From Terriglobia bacterium (lineage in GTDB: Bacteria; Acidobacteriota; Terriglobia; Acidiferrales; UBA7541): a DNA stretch of 64,000 nucleotides. A program made the translations under genes and the position numbers. The stretch spans positions 28,238-92,237 of the forward strand of contig JAIQFG010000008.1 of assembly GCA_020073375.1 (NCBI GenBank), read 5' to 3'. The first letter of the stretch is position 1, and each line of letters begins with the position of its first letter. Below the pieces are notes generated by a model, which had not been told where the DNA came from, made no database searches, and saw only the letters and a program-made list of their open reading frames with translations. This document shows positions 17,684-25,675 of this stretch, in pieces.

Positions 17684-19111
17684 ATGGATTCCGAACTGAT
17701 CCGAGTTTTTTTCTGCAGCCCGGATATTGGTTTTGCGGAACCTCTCACGCACGCCCTCGGTCCCGGTTTTCAAATTCGCGCCACACGGGAACTTCGCTGG
17801 CCCGGTTCGGAAGAGCCGGAACGCTACGACGTCCTGCTGCTGGACCTGCAGGGCAGGGAAAACGAAGCCGTGGTCAAGGGCGCGTTGGAATTCCTTCAGG
17901 GTGTTTCCGGTTCAAAATTTCCGCTTCCGGTAGTGGCCATCCTGCCGTCCGACGACCGCGTGATCAGTACGCGCCTGATGGAACTGGGCGTACACCGCGT
18001 GGTAGCCAGCCCGCCCGACATGATCGAGCTGCGCATTGCATTGCGGCGCGCGCACCGGTTTTATCAGCTGGAGAAAGAAGCGCAGGACCTTCGCGAAAAC
18101 GAGACGAAGATCACGGCGCCGTATACGATGGTAGGCATCGTGGGAGCCCTGACCGAAGTGCTGTCACTAGCGCAAAAGGTTGCGCCCTGCGACGTGACCG
18201 TGCTGATCACCGGAGAAACCGGGACCGGAAAGGAAGTGTGGGCGCGGGCCATCCATCGCATGAGCGCGCGCGCGGCCCAGCCGTTTGTCGGTTTTTCGGT
18301 GGCCAATCTGCCCGAGGCGCTGATCGAGGACGAACTGTTCGGCCATGAAAAGGGCGCATTTACCGGGGCGTCCGGGATGAGGCGCGGGCGATTCGAGGTG
18401 GCCGATCGCGGCACACTGTTCCTGGATGAGATCGGAGATCTCAGCCTGGGGTTGCAGCCGAAACTTCTACGCGTGCTGCAAGAGCGCAGCTTCGAGCGGC
18501 TCGGCGGGTCCAAGCCCATGGCCGTGGACGTCCGGCTGATCTGCGCGACGAATCAGAACCTGCAGGAAATGGTGGAGAAGGGAACCTTCCGCGAGGATTT
18601 GTACTACCGCCTCAACGTGGTGCAACTGCATCTGCCGCCGCTACGCGAGCGGCGGGACAGCATTCCGGAGCTGGCGCATCACTTCCTGCACCAGTTCGCG
18701 TCGCAATTCAGCAAGAAGACGAAGCGTTTTTCGCGCCTGGCGATGCAGGCCCTGGAAGAATGCCCCTGGCCCGGAAACGTCCGCGAACTGGAAAACGTGG
18801 TGCAGCGCGCGGTGGTTTTGTCGGAAGACGCCACTATTGAGCTCGATCATCTGCCGGCTGCGCTACAAAAAGGATTTTCCGAGATTGCTCCCACCCATTC
18901 CTACGACGTGGAAATCCGCGAATTCAAGAAGCGGCTGGTCCTACGGACCTTGCGCCAGTGCGGATGGAAGAAGACGGAGACGGCCCGCTCGCTGGGCATC
19001 GCCAGAAATTATTTGCACCGCCTGATCAACCAGCTCGAAATCCAGCCGGACGATCCGGGCATGCACCAGGTGTCACGCCATCCGGCATCGCCATCCGATA
19101 CAATCATGTGA
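17684..19111 (+). CDS. Sigma-54-dependent activator with degenerate receiver domain
   Basis: A 475-residue NtrC-family protein. Residues 1-125 have a receiver-like fold with D54 (LLLDLQG), but the acidic pair normally near residues 8-12 and the conserved Lys are missing, so phosphorylation control is doubtful. The AAA+ domain carries Walker A GETGTGKE (177-184), GAFTGA (224-229) for sigma-54 contact and FLDEIGD Walker B. A Fis-type helix-turn-helix ends the protein (K-K-T-E-T-A-R-S-L-G-I-A). AGGAGG lies 8 nt before the ATG. It heads the Tad locus and may drive the GG-N10-GC promoters before the pilin genes. Confidence 0.93.
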   Translation: MDSELIRVFFCSPDIGFAEPLTHALGPGFQIRATRELRWPGSEEPERYDVLLLDLQGRENEAVVKGALEFLQGVSGSKFPLPVVAILPSDDRVISTRLMELGVHRVVASPPDMIELRIALRRAHRFYQLEKEAQDLRENETKITAPYTMVGIVGALTEVLSLAQKVAPCDVTVLITGETGTGKEVWARAIHRMSARAAQPFVGFSVANLPEALIEDELFGHEKGAFTGASGMRRGRFEVADRGTLFLDEIGDLSLGLQPKLLRVLQERSFERLGGSKPMAVDVRLICATNQNLQEMVEKGTFREDLYYRLNVVQLHLPPLRERRDSIPELAHHFLHQFASQFSKKTKRFSRLAMQALEECPWPGNVRELENVVQRAVVLSEDATIELDHLPAALQKGFSEIAPTHSYDVEIREFKKRLVLRTLRQCGWKKTETARSLGIARNYLHRLINQLEIQPDDPGMHQVSRHPASPSDTIM

Positions 19112-19175
19112 AGTTAGGTAAAGTCTGTGCAGCCGATCCGGATTTTTGTCCGTGGAAGGATGCCTGAACCGACCG

Positions 19176-20123
19176 ATGCCCAGTGACTCGGACCGCGAAG
19201 AGTTCCGCAATCAGGTTTGTCTCCCGATGCTCACTAGAGCGCAAAACCCGGACGGCGGCTGGGGTTACCAGCAAGGCAAACAGAGCGCGACCGAACCCAC
19301 CGCCTGGGCGCTCCTGGCGCTGGCGCGGCCCGAGGATTCTGGCAGGTTTGCTTCCGCGGTCGAGCGGGGCAAGCAATGGCTTCGGCGGACGCAACTGCCG
19401 GACCACTCCTGGCCGGCCTTCGCGGAAGTGACGCAGGGCGGCTGGCTCACTTCGCTAGCGTGCTTGGCGCTGCATGAACATGGAGAAGCTCCCGAGGCCG
19501 TGGCCGCCGGCGCAAACTGGCTGTGCAACCAGTGGCCCGCCGAAGGCGTGCTGTGGCGGCGCTGGCTGGTGCGATTGTTCGTCAAGCGCGGCCTGGTGCG
19601 GCAAAACCTGGCGCTGCGCGGCTGGAGTTGGACGCCGGGAACCAGCAGTTGGGTGGAGCCTACGGCCTGCGCGTTGATTTTACTCCACCGACTTTTTCCC
19701 ACTGAGATTCCGAAGGATGCCGAAAAGCGGCGGCGCATGGCCGAGGCCATGCTCTATGACCGCATGTGCCCGGGAGGCGGATGGAATTCGGGAAACGCCG
19801 CGGTGTATGGCGTGGCCGGGATACCTCTGATTGGGCCGACCGTCTGGGCTCTGATCGCGCTGCAGAAATACCGCCAGCGCGCCGAAAATAAATCGAGCGT
19901 TGAGTGGCTGTACTCGGTCCGGGACCAGATTCAAGGGCCTATTTCCATGGCGCTGGCGCGGATTTGCTACCAGGTGTACGGGCTTCCGGCGCCGTCCATC
20001 GTTCCCGCTTTGCGGCGCGCGTATCAGGAAAATCAATTTCTGGGAAACGTGATCGTGGCGGCTTCGTGCGCGGTGGCGCTGGATGGTCCGGCGAAGTGGC
20101 TCGATTGGGAAAGGGGCGAATAA
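19176..20123 (+). CDS. Squalene-cyclase/prenyltransferase-like alpha-toroid protein
   Basis: About 315 residues of repeated helical motifs: QNPDGGWGY, Q-L-P-D-H-S-W-P-A-F, G-W-S-W-T-P-G-T-S-S-W-V-E-P-T-A and MCPGGGWNSGN. These are QW-like repeats of the terpenoid cyclase/prenyltransferase alpha-alpha toroid. It is half the length of hopene cyclases and I see no D-x-D-D-T-A protonation motif, so cyclase activity is unlikely; a binding or modified-lipid role is possible. The frame allows a TTG start at 19146, but the ATG at 19176 is preferred. It lies between the sigma-54 activator and a DUF362 gene with only 6 bp before the latter. Confidence 0.7.
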   Translation: MPSDSDREEFRNQVCLPMLTRAQNPDGGWGYQQGKQSATEPTAWALLALARPEDSGRFASAVERGKQWLRRTQLPDHSWPAFAEVTQGGWLTSLACLALHEHGEAPEAVAAGANWLCNQWPAEGVLWRRWLVRLFVKRGLVRQNLALRGWSWTPGTSSWVEPTACALILLHRLFPTEIPKDAEKRRRMAEAMLYDRMCPGGGWNSGNAAVYGVAGIPLIGPTVWALIALQKYRQRAENKSSVEWLYSVRDQIQGPISMALARICYQVYGLPAPSIVPALRRAYQENQFLGNVIVAASCAVALDGPAKWLDWERGE

Positions 20124-20129
20124 CTTCCG

Positions 20130-21080
20130 ATGAGCGCCCACGCAGCCACGCTGACCCCTTCGCATCAGAGGCAAGCCTCGCGTGTGGCGATCCGAAAAAT
20201 CGCGGGCTATCAGAGCGAACTGGTTGCGCCAATGATGGAGACGCTGCGCGAATTCGATCTGCCGGTGCGCGGAAAAACGATTTTTCTGAAGCCCAACTTC
20301 GTTGGGCCGGATCCTGAAAATCTGATCAATACGCATCCCGCCGTGGTGGCCGCGGCGCGCGAAAGTTTTCTGCAACTGGGCGCGGAGCGCGTGCTGATCG
20401 GCGACGCCCCGGCGCTGGAGCGCGACACCGAATCCATACTGGAATCCATGCATTTGCGGGATTACATCCGGGCGCTGCCCTCATGTTTTGTGGACCTGAA
20501 TCTGGACGCGCCGCGCAAAACGGATTTGAAAACGAACGCGTCGACGCTGGGACAACTGTATTTTCCGGAGACTGTGCTGGGCGCCGACCTGGTGGTTTCC
20601 ATGCCCCGGTTGAAGACGCACCACTGGGCGGGCGTAACCCTGTCGCTGAAGAACATGTTCGGGATTGTGCCGGGAAACTGCTACGGATGGCCGAAGAACA
20701 TCCTGCACTGGGCGGGGATCACGCGCTCGCTGCTGGATATCAACACCACGGTGTGCCCGGACTTCGCGATTGTGGATGGGATTGTGGGCATGGAAGGGAA
20801 CGGTCCCACGCAAGGCACTCCGAAACCGTGCGGGGTGCTGGTGATGGGCAACGATCCGGTGGCGGTCGATTCCACGTGCGCGCGAATCATGGGGCTGTTG
20901 CCGGAGCGGATCGATTATCTGCAGCAGGCGGCGCTACTAATCGGGCATTTGAAGGAAGAAAACATTCACCAGATCGGCGAAAGCATCGCGGAAGTCCAGA
21001 CAGCGTTTGAGGTGCTGGAGAACTTCCGGAAGCTGAAAGACCCACGCGCCCGATTTGGAAATCGAATTGCTCCTGTATAG
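20130..21080 (+). CDS. DUF362 domain protein
   Basis: A 316-residue protein whose whole length fits DUF362: LKPNFVGPDPENLINTHP, G-A-E-R-V-L-I-G-D-A-P-A, SMPRLKTHHWAGVTLSLKNM and I-V-D-G-I-V-G-M-E-G-N-G-P. It lacks the ferredoxin-like Cys clusters that some DUF362 proteins carry. The biochemical role is unknown. The gene starts 6 bp after the alpha-toroid gene and ends 20 bp before the first TadE-like gene, so it probably belongs to the same transcript as the pilus genes. Confidence 0.8.
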   Translation: MSAHAATLTPSHQRQASRVAIRKIAGYQSELVAPMMETLREFDLPVRGKTIFLKPNFVGPDPENLINTHPAVVAAARESFLQLGAERVLIGDAPALERDTESILESMHLRDYIRALPSCFVDLNLDAPRKTDLKTNASTLGQLYFPETVLGADLVVSMPRLKTHHWAGVTLSLKNMFGIVPGNCYGWPKNILHWAGITRSLLDINTTVCPDFAIVDGIVGMEGNGPTQGTPKPCGVLVMGNDPVAVDSTCARIMGLLPERIDYLQQAALLIGHLKEENIHQIGESIAEVQTAFEVLENFRKLKDPRARFGNRIAPV

Positions 21081-21100
21081 GCGAGGAACCGGGCAAATTC

Positions 21101-21601
21101 ATGGAATTAACGGATAAGTGTCTCCAATCAGAGATAGTGGCGCGCGATTTCAGGTCGCGGCTGCGGCGGTTAGCGAAAGGCGAGCGCGGATCCGAGCTTT
21201 TTGAAGTGGCACTAGTATTGCCATTACTGTTCATGCTGCTCATTGGAATTGTGTGGCTGGGGCGGGCGTACAGCATTTACCAGGCGGTGGGCCGCGCGGC
21301 TCGCGAAGGCGCGCGAGCGGCGGCGGCGCCGACCTGCGCCACCTGCGGGAATGCCGCTGGGGGCCAGGCAGTCGCGGAGGGAGTCGCGGATGAAGTGCTG
21401 ACCGCCGCATCGCTGGATCCCGCGAACGCGAGCGTTTCACTGACGCCGATTCCCACTGTCGACTCCAGCGACCCCGCGGTCTATCAGTCGTCCGGAGTAT
21501 CCATCACGGTCGTCTATCCGGTGCAGTTAACCATTCCGTTCACGTCAGTGAGCGGCACGACGATCAACATCACGTCCACGGCATCCATGCGGCCGGAGTA
21601 A
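21101..21601 (+). CDS. TadE-like minor pseudopilin
   Basis: A 166-residue protein with a basic N-terminus, the prepilin-type site R-G|S-E-L-F-E (Glu at +5 of the mature protein) and one hydrophobic helix (V-A-L-V-L-P-L-L-F-M-L-L-I-G-I-V-W-L), followed by A-A-R-E-G-A-R-A and a beta-rich periplasmic region. This is the TadE family, minor components of Tad/Flp pili processed by the prepilin peptidase. It is the first of three pseudopilin-type genes in tandem. Confidence 0.85.
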   Translation: MELTDKCLQSEIVARDFRSRLRRLAKGERGSELFEVALVLPLLFMLLIGIVWLGRAYSIYQAVGRAAREGARAAAAPTCATCGNAAGGQAVAEGVADEVLTAASLDPANASVSLTPIPTVDSSDPAVYQSSGVSITVVYPVQLTIPFTSVSGTTINITSTASMRPE

Positions 21602-21607
21602 TGAAAT

Positions 21608-22198
21608 TTGACCCTGCGAAATAAAATTCGTGCCGGGAAATTCCCAACGCTTCTTCCGCGATGGCTCGCAGAGCGCGCAGAGGGCGCCGAACTTTTGGAA
21701 TTTTCGCTTCTGCTGCCGTTTCTGCTGGTGATTCTGGCGGGCGTGATCGATTTCGGGGGAGCCTGGGCTACGAAAGACAAGCTGGCGGGCGCGGCGCGGG
21801 AAGGCGCGCGGGTCGCGGTCGCGAACTTCAACGACACGACGAATCCGCAATGCGGCGGCACTCCCTGCTCAGTGCAGGCCGCGGCAATCGCGGCCACCCG
21901 ATACTTGACTGACGCGGGCGTAAACACCTGCGGGTTCGATGCTTCGACGTCGGCGCCGGCGGCCGGCACCTTTACCTGGACGTACACAGCCAATAGTTGC
22001 ACCAATCCGTGGACGCTGACGATCGAGCGCGCCGTGCCGGTAATGTCCGGCGGTGCCACCGCCATGTGCACGCGCGTCACGATTAATTTTCCGTACGCCT
22101 GGAATTTCGGCGACGTTCTGGGGCTGCTGGTGGGCGCAAACGGTTATACCTCGACGATCACACTGGTCAGCTCGGAGACCATGACGAATTTGAATTAG
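21608..22198 (+). CDS. TadE-like minor pseudopilin (second copy)
   Basis: A 196-residue relative of the preceding product: cleavage-type site E-G|A-E-L-L-E, hydrophobic helix F-S-L-L-L-P-F-L-L-V-I-L-A-G-V-I-D-F and the G-A-A-R-E-G-A-R-V motif. Start is TTG with GGAG about 10 nt upstream; no ATG lies before the signal. It begins 7 bp after the previous stop, so translation is probably coupled. A likely component of the pilus base or tip complex. Confidence 0.83.
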   Translation: MTLRNKIRAGKFPTLLPRWLAERAEGAELLEFSLLLPFLLVILAGVIDFGGAWATKDKLAGAAREGARVAVANFNDTTNPQCGGTPCSVQAAAIAATRYLTDAGVNTCGFDASTSAPAAGTFTWTYTANSCTNPWTLTIERAVPVMSGGATAMCTRVTINFPYAWNFGDVLGLLVGANGYTSTITLVSSETMTNLN

Positions 22199-22209
22199 GA
22201 GCGATCTGC

Positions 22210-23460
22210 ATGGCGGCAAGCGGACGAGTTCGGAATAAACGGAACGGGGAGCGCGGCATCAGTTTGTATCTGGTTGCCGGATCCTTGTTCATCCTGCTGG
22301 GCATCAGCGCCCTGGCCATCGATCTGGCTTCGCTGTACGTGGCGCGCAATGAAGCCCAGCGGGCCGCGGATTCGGCGGCGCTGGCCGGCGCGAAAGTATT
22401 CGTGGAGTCAGGCTGCATCAATTCCGGGACCTGCGCCGGGCAGGAAGGGGCCGCGACCACGCGCGCCGTGCGGGTGGGCAGCCAGAATATTCTGGCCGGC
22501 GTAAACGTGACGGTCAATGCGGGCGATGTCAGTTTTGATGTGGGGACGCCGCAGAATCCGCGGATTACCGTGACGGTTGAAAGCGGCAACCTGAACACAT
22601 TCTTCGCGAAGGCGTTTGGAATTGCCTCGACGGGCGGGGTTAATGCGACTGCTACCGCGGAGGCTTATACGCCTTCAGGGACTGCGGGTGGGCCGACGTT
22701 TTGCACCAGCTGCGTGCGGCCGTGGCTGATTCCGAATTGCGATCCAAATGTTCTCCATATAATTCCGCTGGGTGTGAATTGCGGAGGAGCGGCCCCGCTG
22801 CTGGATCCTGCAAGCAACTACAGTGTGGCAAATCCGGGATGCTCAAGCGGCGGCGGCGTGATTGGCGAACCGATTTTGATCGCGATCGAGACGCAACCCA
22901 CCGTGTACGGGGCCGCGGATGACGGCACCGGGATGGTGGGCTATCAAACTTCCATCACCACCTGCAATACGGGCCAAAAGACTTGCGGCACCACGACGCC
23001 CACAATCACGGGTACCAAGATTAATTTTACCGTCCCAGGAATCGATACGCTCCTGCACCTGCCGATCAATACGTTTGGCGCCCCGCCTCCCGCGCCGGTT
23101 GCTCCGGTGGGACAGGACTACGTGGATGCTACGATTTGTCCGCTGCAAATCCATGCCGGCGCGCTGAACCCGCTGGTCGCGCAGGGTGTGGTCCCCGTGG
23201 ACAGCGTGATCAGCACGAGCGATTCGATTGTGACGGCGTATATTTTCGATTCCAACAACCTGCCGCTCGCCGCAGGGTCAACACCCACAATCGTCGGCTT
23301 CGCCCAGATTTTTGTCTCGCAAGTGGATTCCAACGGCGACGTCTGGGGCGTGATTCTGAGCCTGGCGGGCTGCGGCAACAGCGGCGGAAGCTGCTCGAGC
23401 GGAAGCGTCATCAAGGGCCCGACCACGCTGCCGGTGCGCCTGATCCGGCAAGCTTCCTAA
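22210..23460 (+). CDS. TadG-like pilus assembly protein
   Basis: A 416-residue protein with the TadG N-terminal signature: ERGISLYLVAGSLFILLG, A-I-D-L-A-S-L-Y-V-A-R-N-E-A-Q-R-A-A-D-S-A and A-L-A-G-A. One N-terminal span anchors a long extracytoplasmic domain with several Cys pairs (S-G-C-I-N-S-G-T-C, F-C-T-S-C). A von Willebrand MIDAS motif, found in some TadG proteins, was not seen. Starts 11 bp after the second TadE-like gene with GGAGCG upstream. Confidence 0.82.
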   Translation: MAASGRVRNKRNGERGISLYLVAGSLFILLGISALAIDLASLYVARNEAQRAADSAALAGAKVFVESGCINSGTCAGQEGAATTRAVRVGSQNILAGVNVTVNAGDVSFDVGTPQNPRITVTVESGNLNTFFAKAFGIASTGGVNATATAEAYTPSGTAGGPTFCTSCVRPWLIPNCDPNVLHIIPLGVNCGGAAPLLDPASNYSVANPGCSSGGGVIGEPILIAIETQPTVYGAADDGTGMVGYQTSITTCNTGQKTCGTTTPTITGTKINFTVPGIDTLLHLPINTFGAPPPAPVAPVGQDYVDATICPLQIHAGALNPLVAQGVVPVDSVISTSDSIVTAYIFDSNNLPLAAGSTPTIVGFAQIFVSQVDSNGDVWGVILSLAGCGNSGGSCSSGSVIKGPTTLPVRLIRQAS

Positions 23461-23468
23461 AAAACATT

Positions 23469-25160
23469 ATGGTCACAATCCCAGCACTGATGGACGAGTC
23501 TCCGCGCCGGGCGATGACGCTGGCGTCAAGTTTGCGCCGGGTGGTGTCGTTTCCGATTTTTCTCGCGGCACTGCTTGTGGCGGGGGCATTTTCGGGCGCC
23601 AAGCCGAACATTCTCGACCCCGACACCTGGTGGCACATCGCGGTGGGCCAGCGCATATTGCAGACGCACGCGTGGCCGCAGACCGATGTCTATTCGTGGA
23701 CTGTTTCCGGGACTCCGTGGATCGCCTACGAATGGCTGGGCGAAGTCGGGATGGGAGCGGCGGCGTCAATCGGGGGGATGTGGTCGGCGACGATGCTGCT
23801 GGTGGCCTTGGCCGCGATCCTGACGATTCTGATTTATTACTACGCGAGCCTGCGCTGCGGGGACTGCAAGGCCGCATTCGTCGCGGCCGTCACGCTGCTG
23901 CCGATTCTGGTGCCGTTTTTCACGCTGCGGCCGCAATTGATGGGCGCGATTTTTCTGGTGATCACGCTGATCGTGCTGGAAAAATTCCGGCGTGGGAATG
24001 CGCGGGCGCTCTGGATTCTGCCGCCGTTGTTTTTGTGCTGGGTGAATACGCACGGATCGTTCGTGTTCGGATTTCTGGCGCTGGGCGTGACCTGGCTTGC
24101 CGGGCAGACGGAATTTTCCGCCGGGGGAATTTTCGCCGAGCGCTGGACCAGGAGTCAGAGCCTGCAGCTGCTGGTTTCGATTTTTTTCTGCGTGCTGATC
24201 CTGCCGGTCACGCCGTACGGCACGCGCGTGGCCGCCTATCCGCTGACCATGGCACTGGGGCAGCCGGTGAACGTGAACAACATCCAGGAGTGGCAGCCGG
24301 TCGGAACGCAGTTGATGCTTGGAAAATTTTTTCTGGTTGTGGTGCTGCTGTTTTTTCTGGTGTCGCTGCTGCAGCAACCCAGATTCCGGCTGGCGGAAGT
24401 GGCGCTGGCGCTTTTTGGAGTCTATGCGGCGTGCGTGCATTTGCGATTCATCATGCTGTTCGTCATTTTGCTGGCGCCGTTGTGGGCGCTGATGCTGTCG
24501 CGCTGGGTGCCGGCGTACCGGCGCGAGATCGATCATCCCTGGATCAACGCCGCGCTGATGTCGGCGATCGCAATCGGCATGATTTTTTTCTTTCCCTCGC
24601 GCCGGGACCTGGGCGAGCGCGTGGCCAAGGATTATCCGATGGGAGCAGTGCAGTACCTGACCCAGCATCCGGTGCAGGGACGAGTGCTGAACGAGTACGG
24701 ATGGGGCGGGTTTCTGATCTGGGCCGGCGCGCCGAGGAACTTGATCTTCATCGACGGGCGGGCGGATATTTATGAATTTGAGGGCGTGCTGTCCGATTAC
24801 CTGAGCATTGTGCGTCTGGAGCCCAAGGCGTTCCAGCTACTGAACAAGTATGACGTGCAGGCCTGCCTGATTCCCATCGACGGCCCGTTGAATACCGCGC
24901 TTTCGGCTGTTCCCGGGTGGGAGCGCGTCTTTCATGACCAGGTGGCCGCCGTGTACATCCGCAAGACCGCCGCGCCGGGGCAATCAGAGGCTCCAACGGA
25001 TCACAAGGCTGCTCCCCGGATTGTCGGCGGGGAAGTGAATGCGATTCGTAACAAGGAAAATGTTTTCCTGAATACAAATGGTCACAGTAGGCTGGGCCCG
25101 ACGGCCTTCAGTTCGGCCCAACTGATTGATTTGACAGGTTCTTATCTGCAGGCTCGATAA
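23469..25160 (+). CDS. Polytopic GT-C-like membrane protein
   Basis: A 563-residue protein with about 11 hydrophobic spans and an early D-P-D-T-W-W-H-I-A-V-G-Q segment in the first loop, resembling the acidic first-loop motif of lipid-dependent (GT-C) glycosyltransferases. A soluble C-terminal region contains LNEYGWGGFLIWAG and FIDGRADIY, seen in a family of uncharacterised bacterial membrane glycosyltransferase-like proteins. It sits directly between tadG and the repeat pilin, so pilin or surface glycan modification is possible but unproven. The ATG at 23469, 8 bp after the tadG stop, is chosen; the longer open frame only overlaps tadG. Confidence 0.7.
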   Translation: MVTIPALMDESPRRAMTLASSLRRVVSFPIFLAALLVAGAFSGAKPNILDPDTWWHIAVGQRILQTHAWPQTDVYSWTVSGTPWIAYEWLGEVGMGAAASIGGMWSATMLLVALAAILTILIYYYASLRCGDCKAAFVAAVTLLPILVPFFTLRPQLMGAIFLVITLIVLEKFRRGNARALWILPPLFLCWVNTHGSFVFGFLALGVTWLAGQTEFSAGGIFAERWTRSQSLQLLVSIFFCVLILPVTPYGTRVAAYPLTMALGQPVNVNNIQEWQPVGTQLMLGKFFLVVVLLFFLVSLLQQPRFRLAEVALALFGVYAACVHLRFIMLFVILLAPLWALMLSRWVPAYRREIDHPWINAALMSAIAIGMIFFFPSRRDLGERVAKDYPMGAVQYLTQHPVQGRVLNEYGWGGFLIWAGAPRNLIFIDGRADIYEFEGVLSDYLSIVRLEPKAFQLLNKYDVQACLIPIDGPLNTALSAVPGWERVFHDQVAAVYIRKTAAPGQSEAPTDHKAAPRIVGGEVNAIRNKENVFLNTNGHSRLGPTAFSSAQLIDLTGSYLQAR

Positions 25161-25169
25161 AGATTTGAA

Positions 25170-25185
25170 TGGCATTCCGGGTGCA
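25170..25185 (+). promoter_or_regulatory. Candidate sigma-54 promoter for the repeat pilin
   Basis: TGGCATTCCGGGTGCA has GG and GC separated by exactly 10 nt, with TGGCA at -24 and TGCA at -12. The GC is 54 nt before the pilin ATG. A sigma-54 activator is encoded upstream in the same locus and a matching element occurs at the same distance from the second pilin unit. Confidence 0.6.
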
Positions 25186-25237
25186 CTAATTTGCTTTGTT
25201 TGGGGGGTAGCTCATCCTGTCTGCAGGGAGTTTTTCG

Positions 25238-25588
25238 ATGAAAAAATTTCTGGCACGTCTGTGGAAGGAACAACTCGCGCAGGACACGACTGAATACGCA
25301 CTAATCCTGCTCATGATTTCGCTCTCCGCCGTTGCAGCCACGAAAACGCTTTCAAACGGTATCAAGGGCGCCTATTCGAATGTGGGGAGCAATATCTCAT
25401 CCCATACGAGCGGCGGTGGTGGTGGGGACAACGACGGCGGATTCGGGGGAAATAACGGGTTTGGCGGGAATAACGGGTTCGGCGGGAACAACGGGTTCGG
25501 TGGCAACAACGGGTTTGGCGGGAACAACGGGTTCGGCGGGAATAATGGTTTTGGCGGGAACAATGGATTTGGTGGTTTCGGACGATAA
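25238..25588 (+). CDS. Flp-type pilin with C-terminal GFGGNN repeats
   Basis: A 116-residue protein. The first 53 residues are a type IVb Flp prepilin: basic leader, Q-L-A|Q-D-T-T-E-Y (E5, Y6 of the mature form) and hydrophobic helix A-L-I-L-L-M-I-S-L-S-A-V-A-A. Position -1 is Ala14, not the canonical Gly. After an S-H-T-S-G5-D-N-D-G linker, seven GFGGNN repeats follow and the protein ends G-F-G-G-F-G-R. Flp pilins normally stop at 50-60 residues, so the tail is a real extension. CAGGGAG precedes the ATG and a strong terminator follows, making it its own unit. An adhesive or fibre-modifying role is inference. Confidence 0.85.
   Translation: MKKFLARLWKEQLAQDTTEYALILLMISLSAVAATKTLSNGIKGAYSNVGSNISSHTSGGGGGDNDGGFGGNNGFGGNNGFGGNNGFGGNNGFGGNNGFGGNNGFGGNNGFGGFGR
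25439..25564 (+). repeat. Seven 18-bp tandem repeats encoding GFGGNN
   Basis: Seven in-frame 18-bp units of the form GGGTTYGGCGGGAAYAAC, differing mainly at third positions (TTC/TTT, AAC/AAT, GGG/GGA/GGT), which points to older duplication with synonymous drift under selection for the peptide. Copy number could change by slippage or recombination. Confidence 0.95.
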
Positions 25589-25640
25589 GCTTGGACGCAC
25601 TACCTGCTGACTTCCAGGGGCGTACAAACTAGTATGTGGA

Positions 25641-25675
25641 ACGGCGCGAGGCTAATCATCGCGCCGTTTTTTTTT
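25641..25675 (+). terminator. Rho-independent terminator after the repeat pilin
   Basis: A 9-bp perfect stem, ACGGCGCGA (25641-25649) and TCGCGCCGT (25659-25667), with a 9-nt loop and a run of nine Ts. It lies 53 bp past the pilin stop and separates the repeat pilin from the rest of the Tad machinery. Confidence 0.92.

Noticed and set aside
23136..23468. N-terminal extension of the GT-C-like protein
   Set aside because: The extension overlaps tadG and has no membrane or signal character; the ATG 8 bp after tadG fits operon spacing.
25372..25563. Minus-strand F-P-P-N-P-L repeat frame
   Set aside because: Exact antisense shadow of the GFGGNN repeats, with no start signal.
25439..25564. Possible CRISPR-like array
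   Set aside because: Units are contiguous 18-bp codon repeats without spacers and stay in frame with the pilin.
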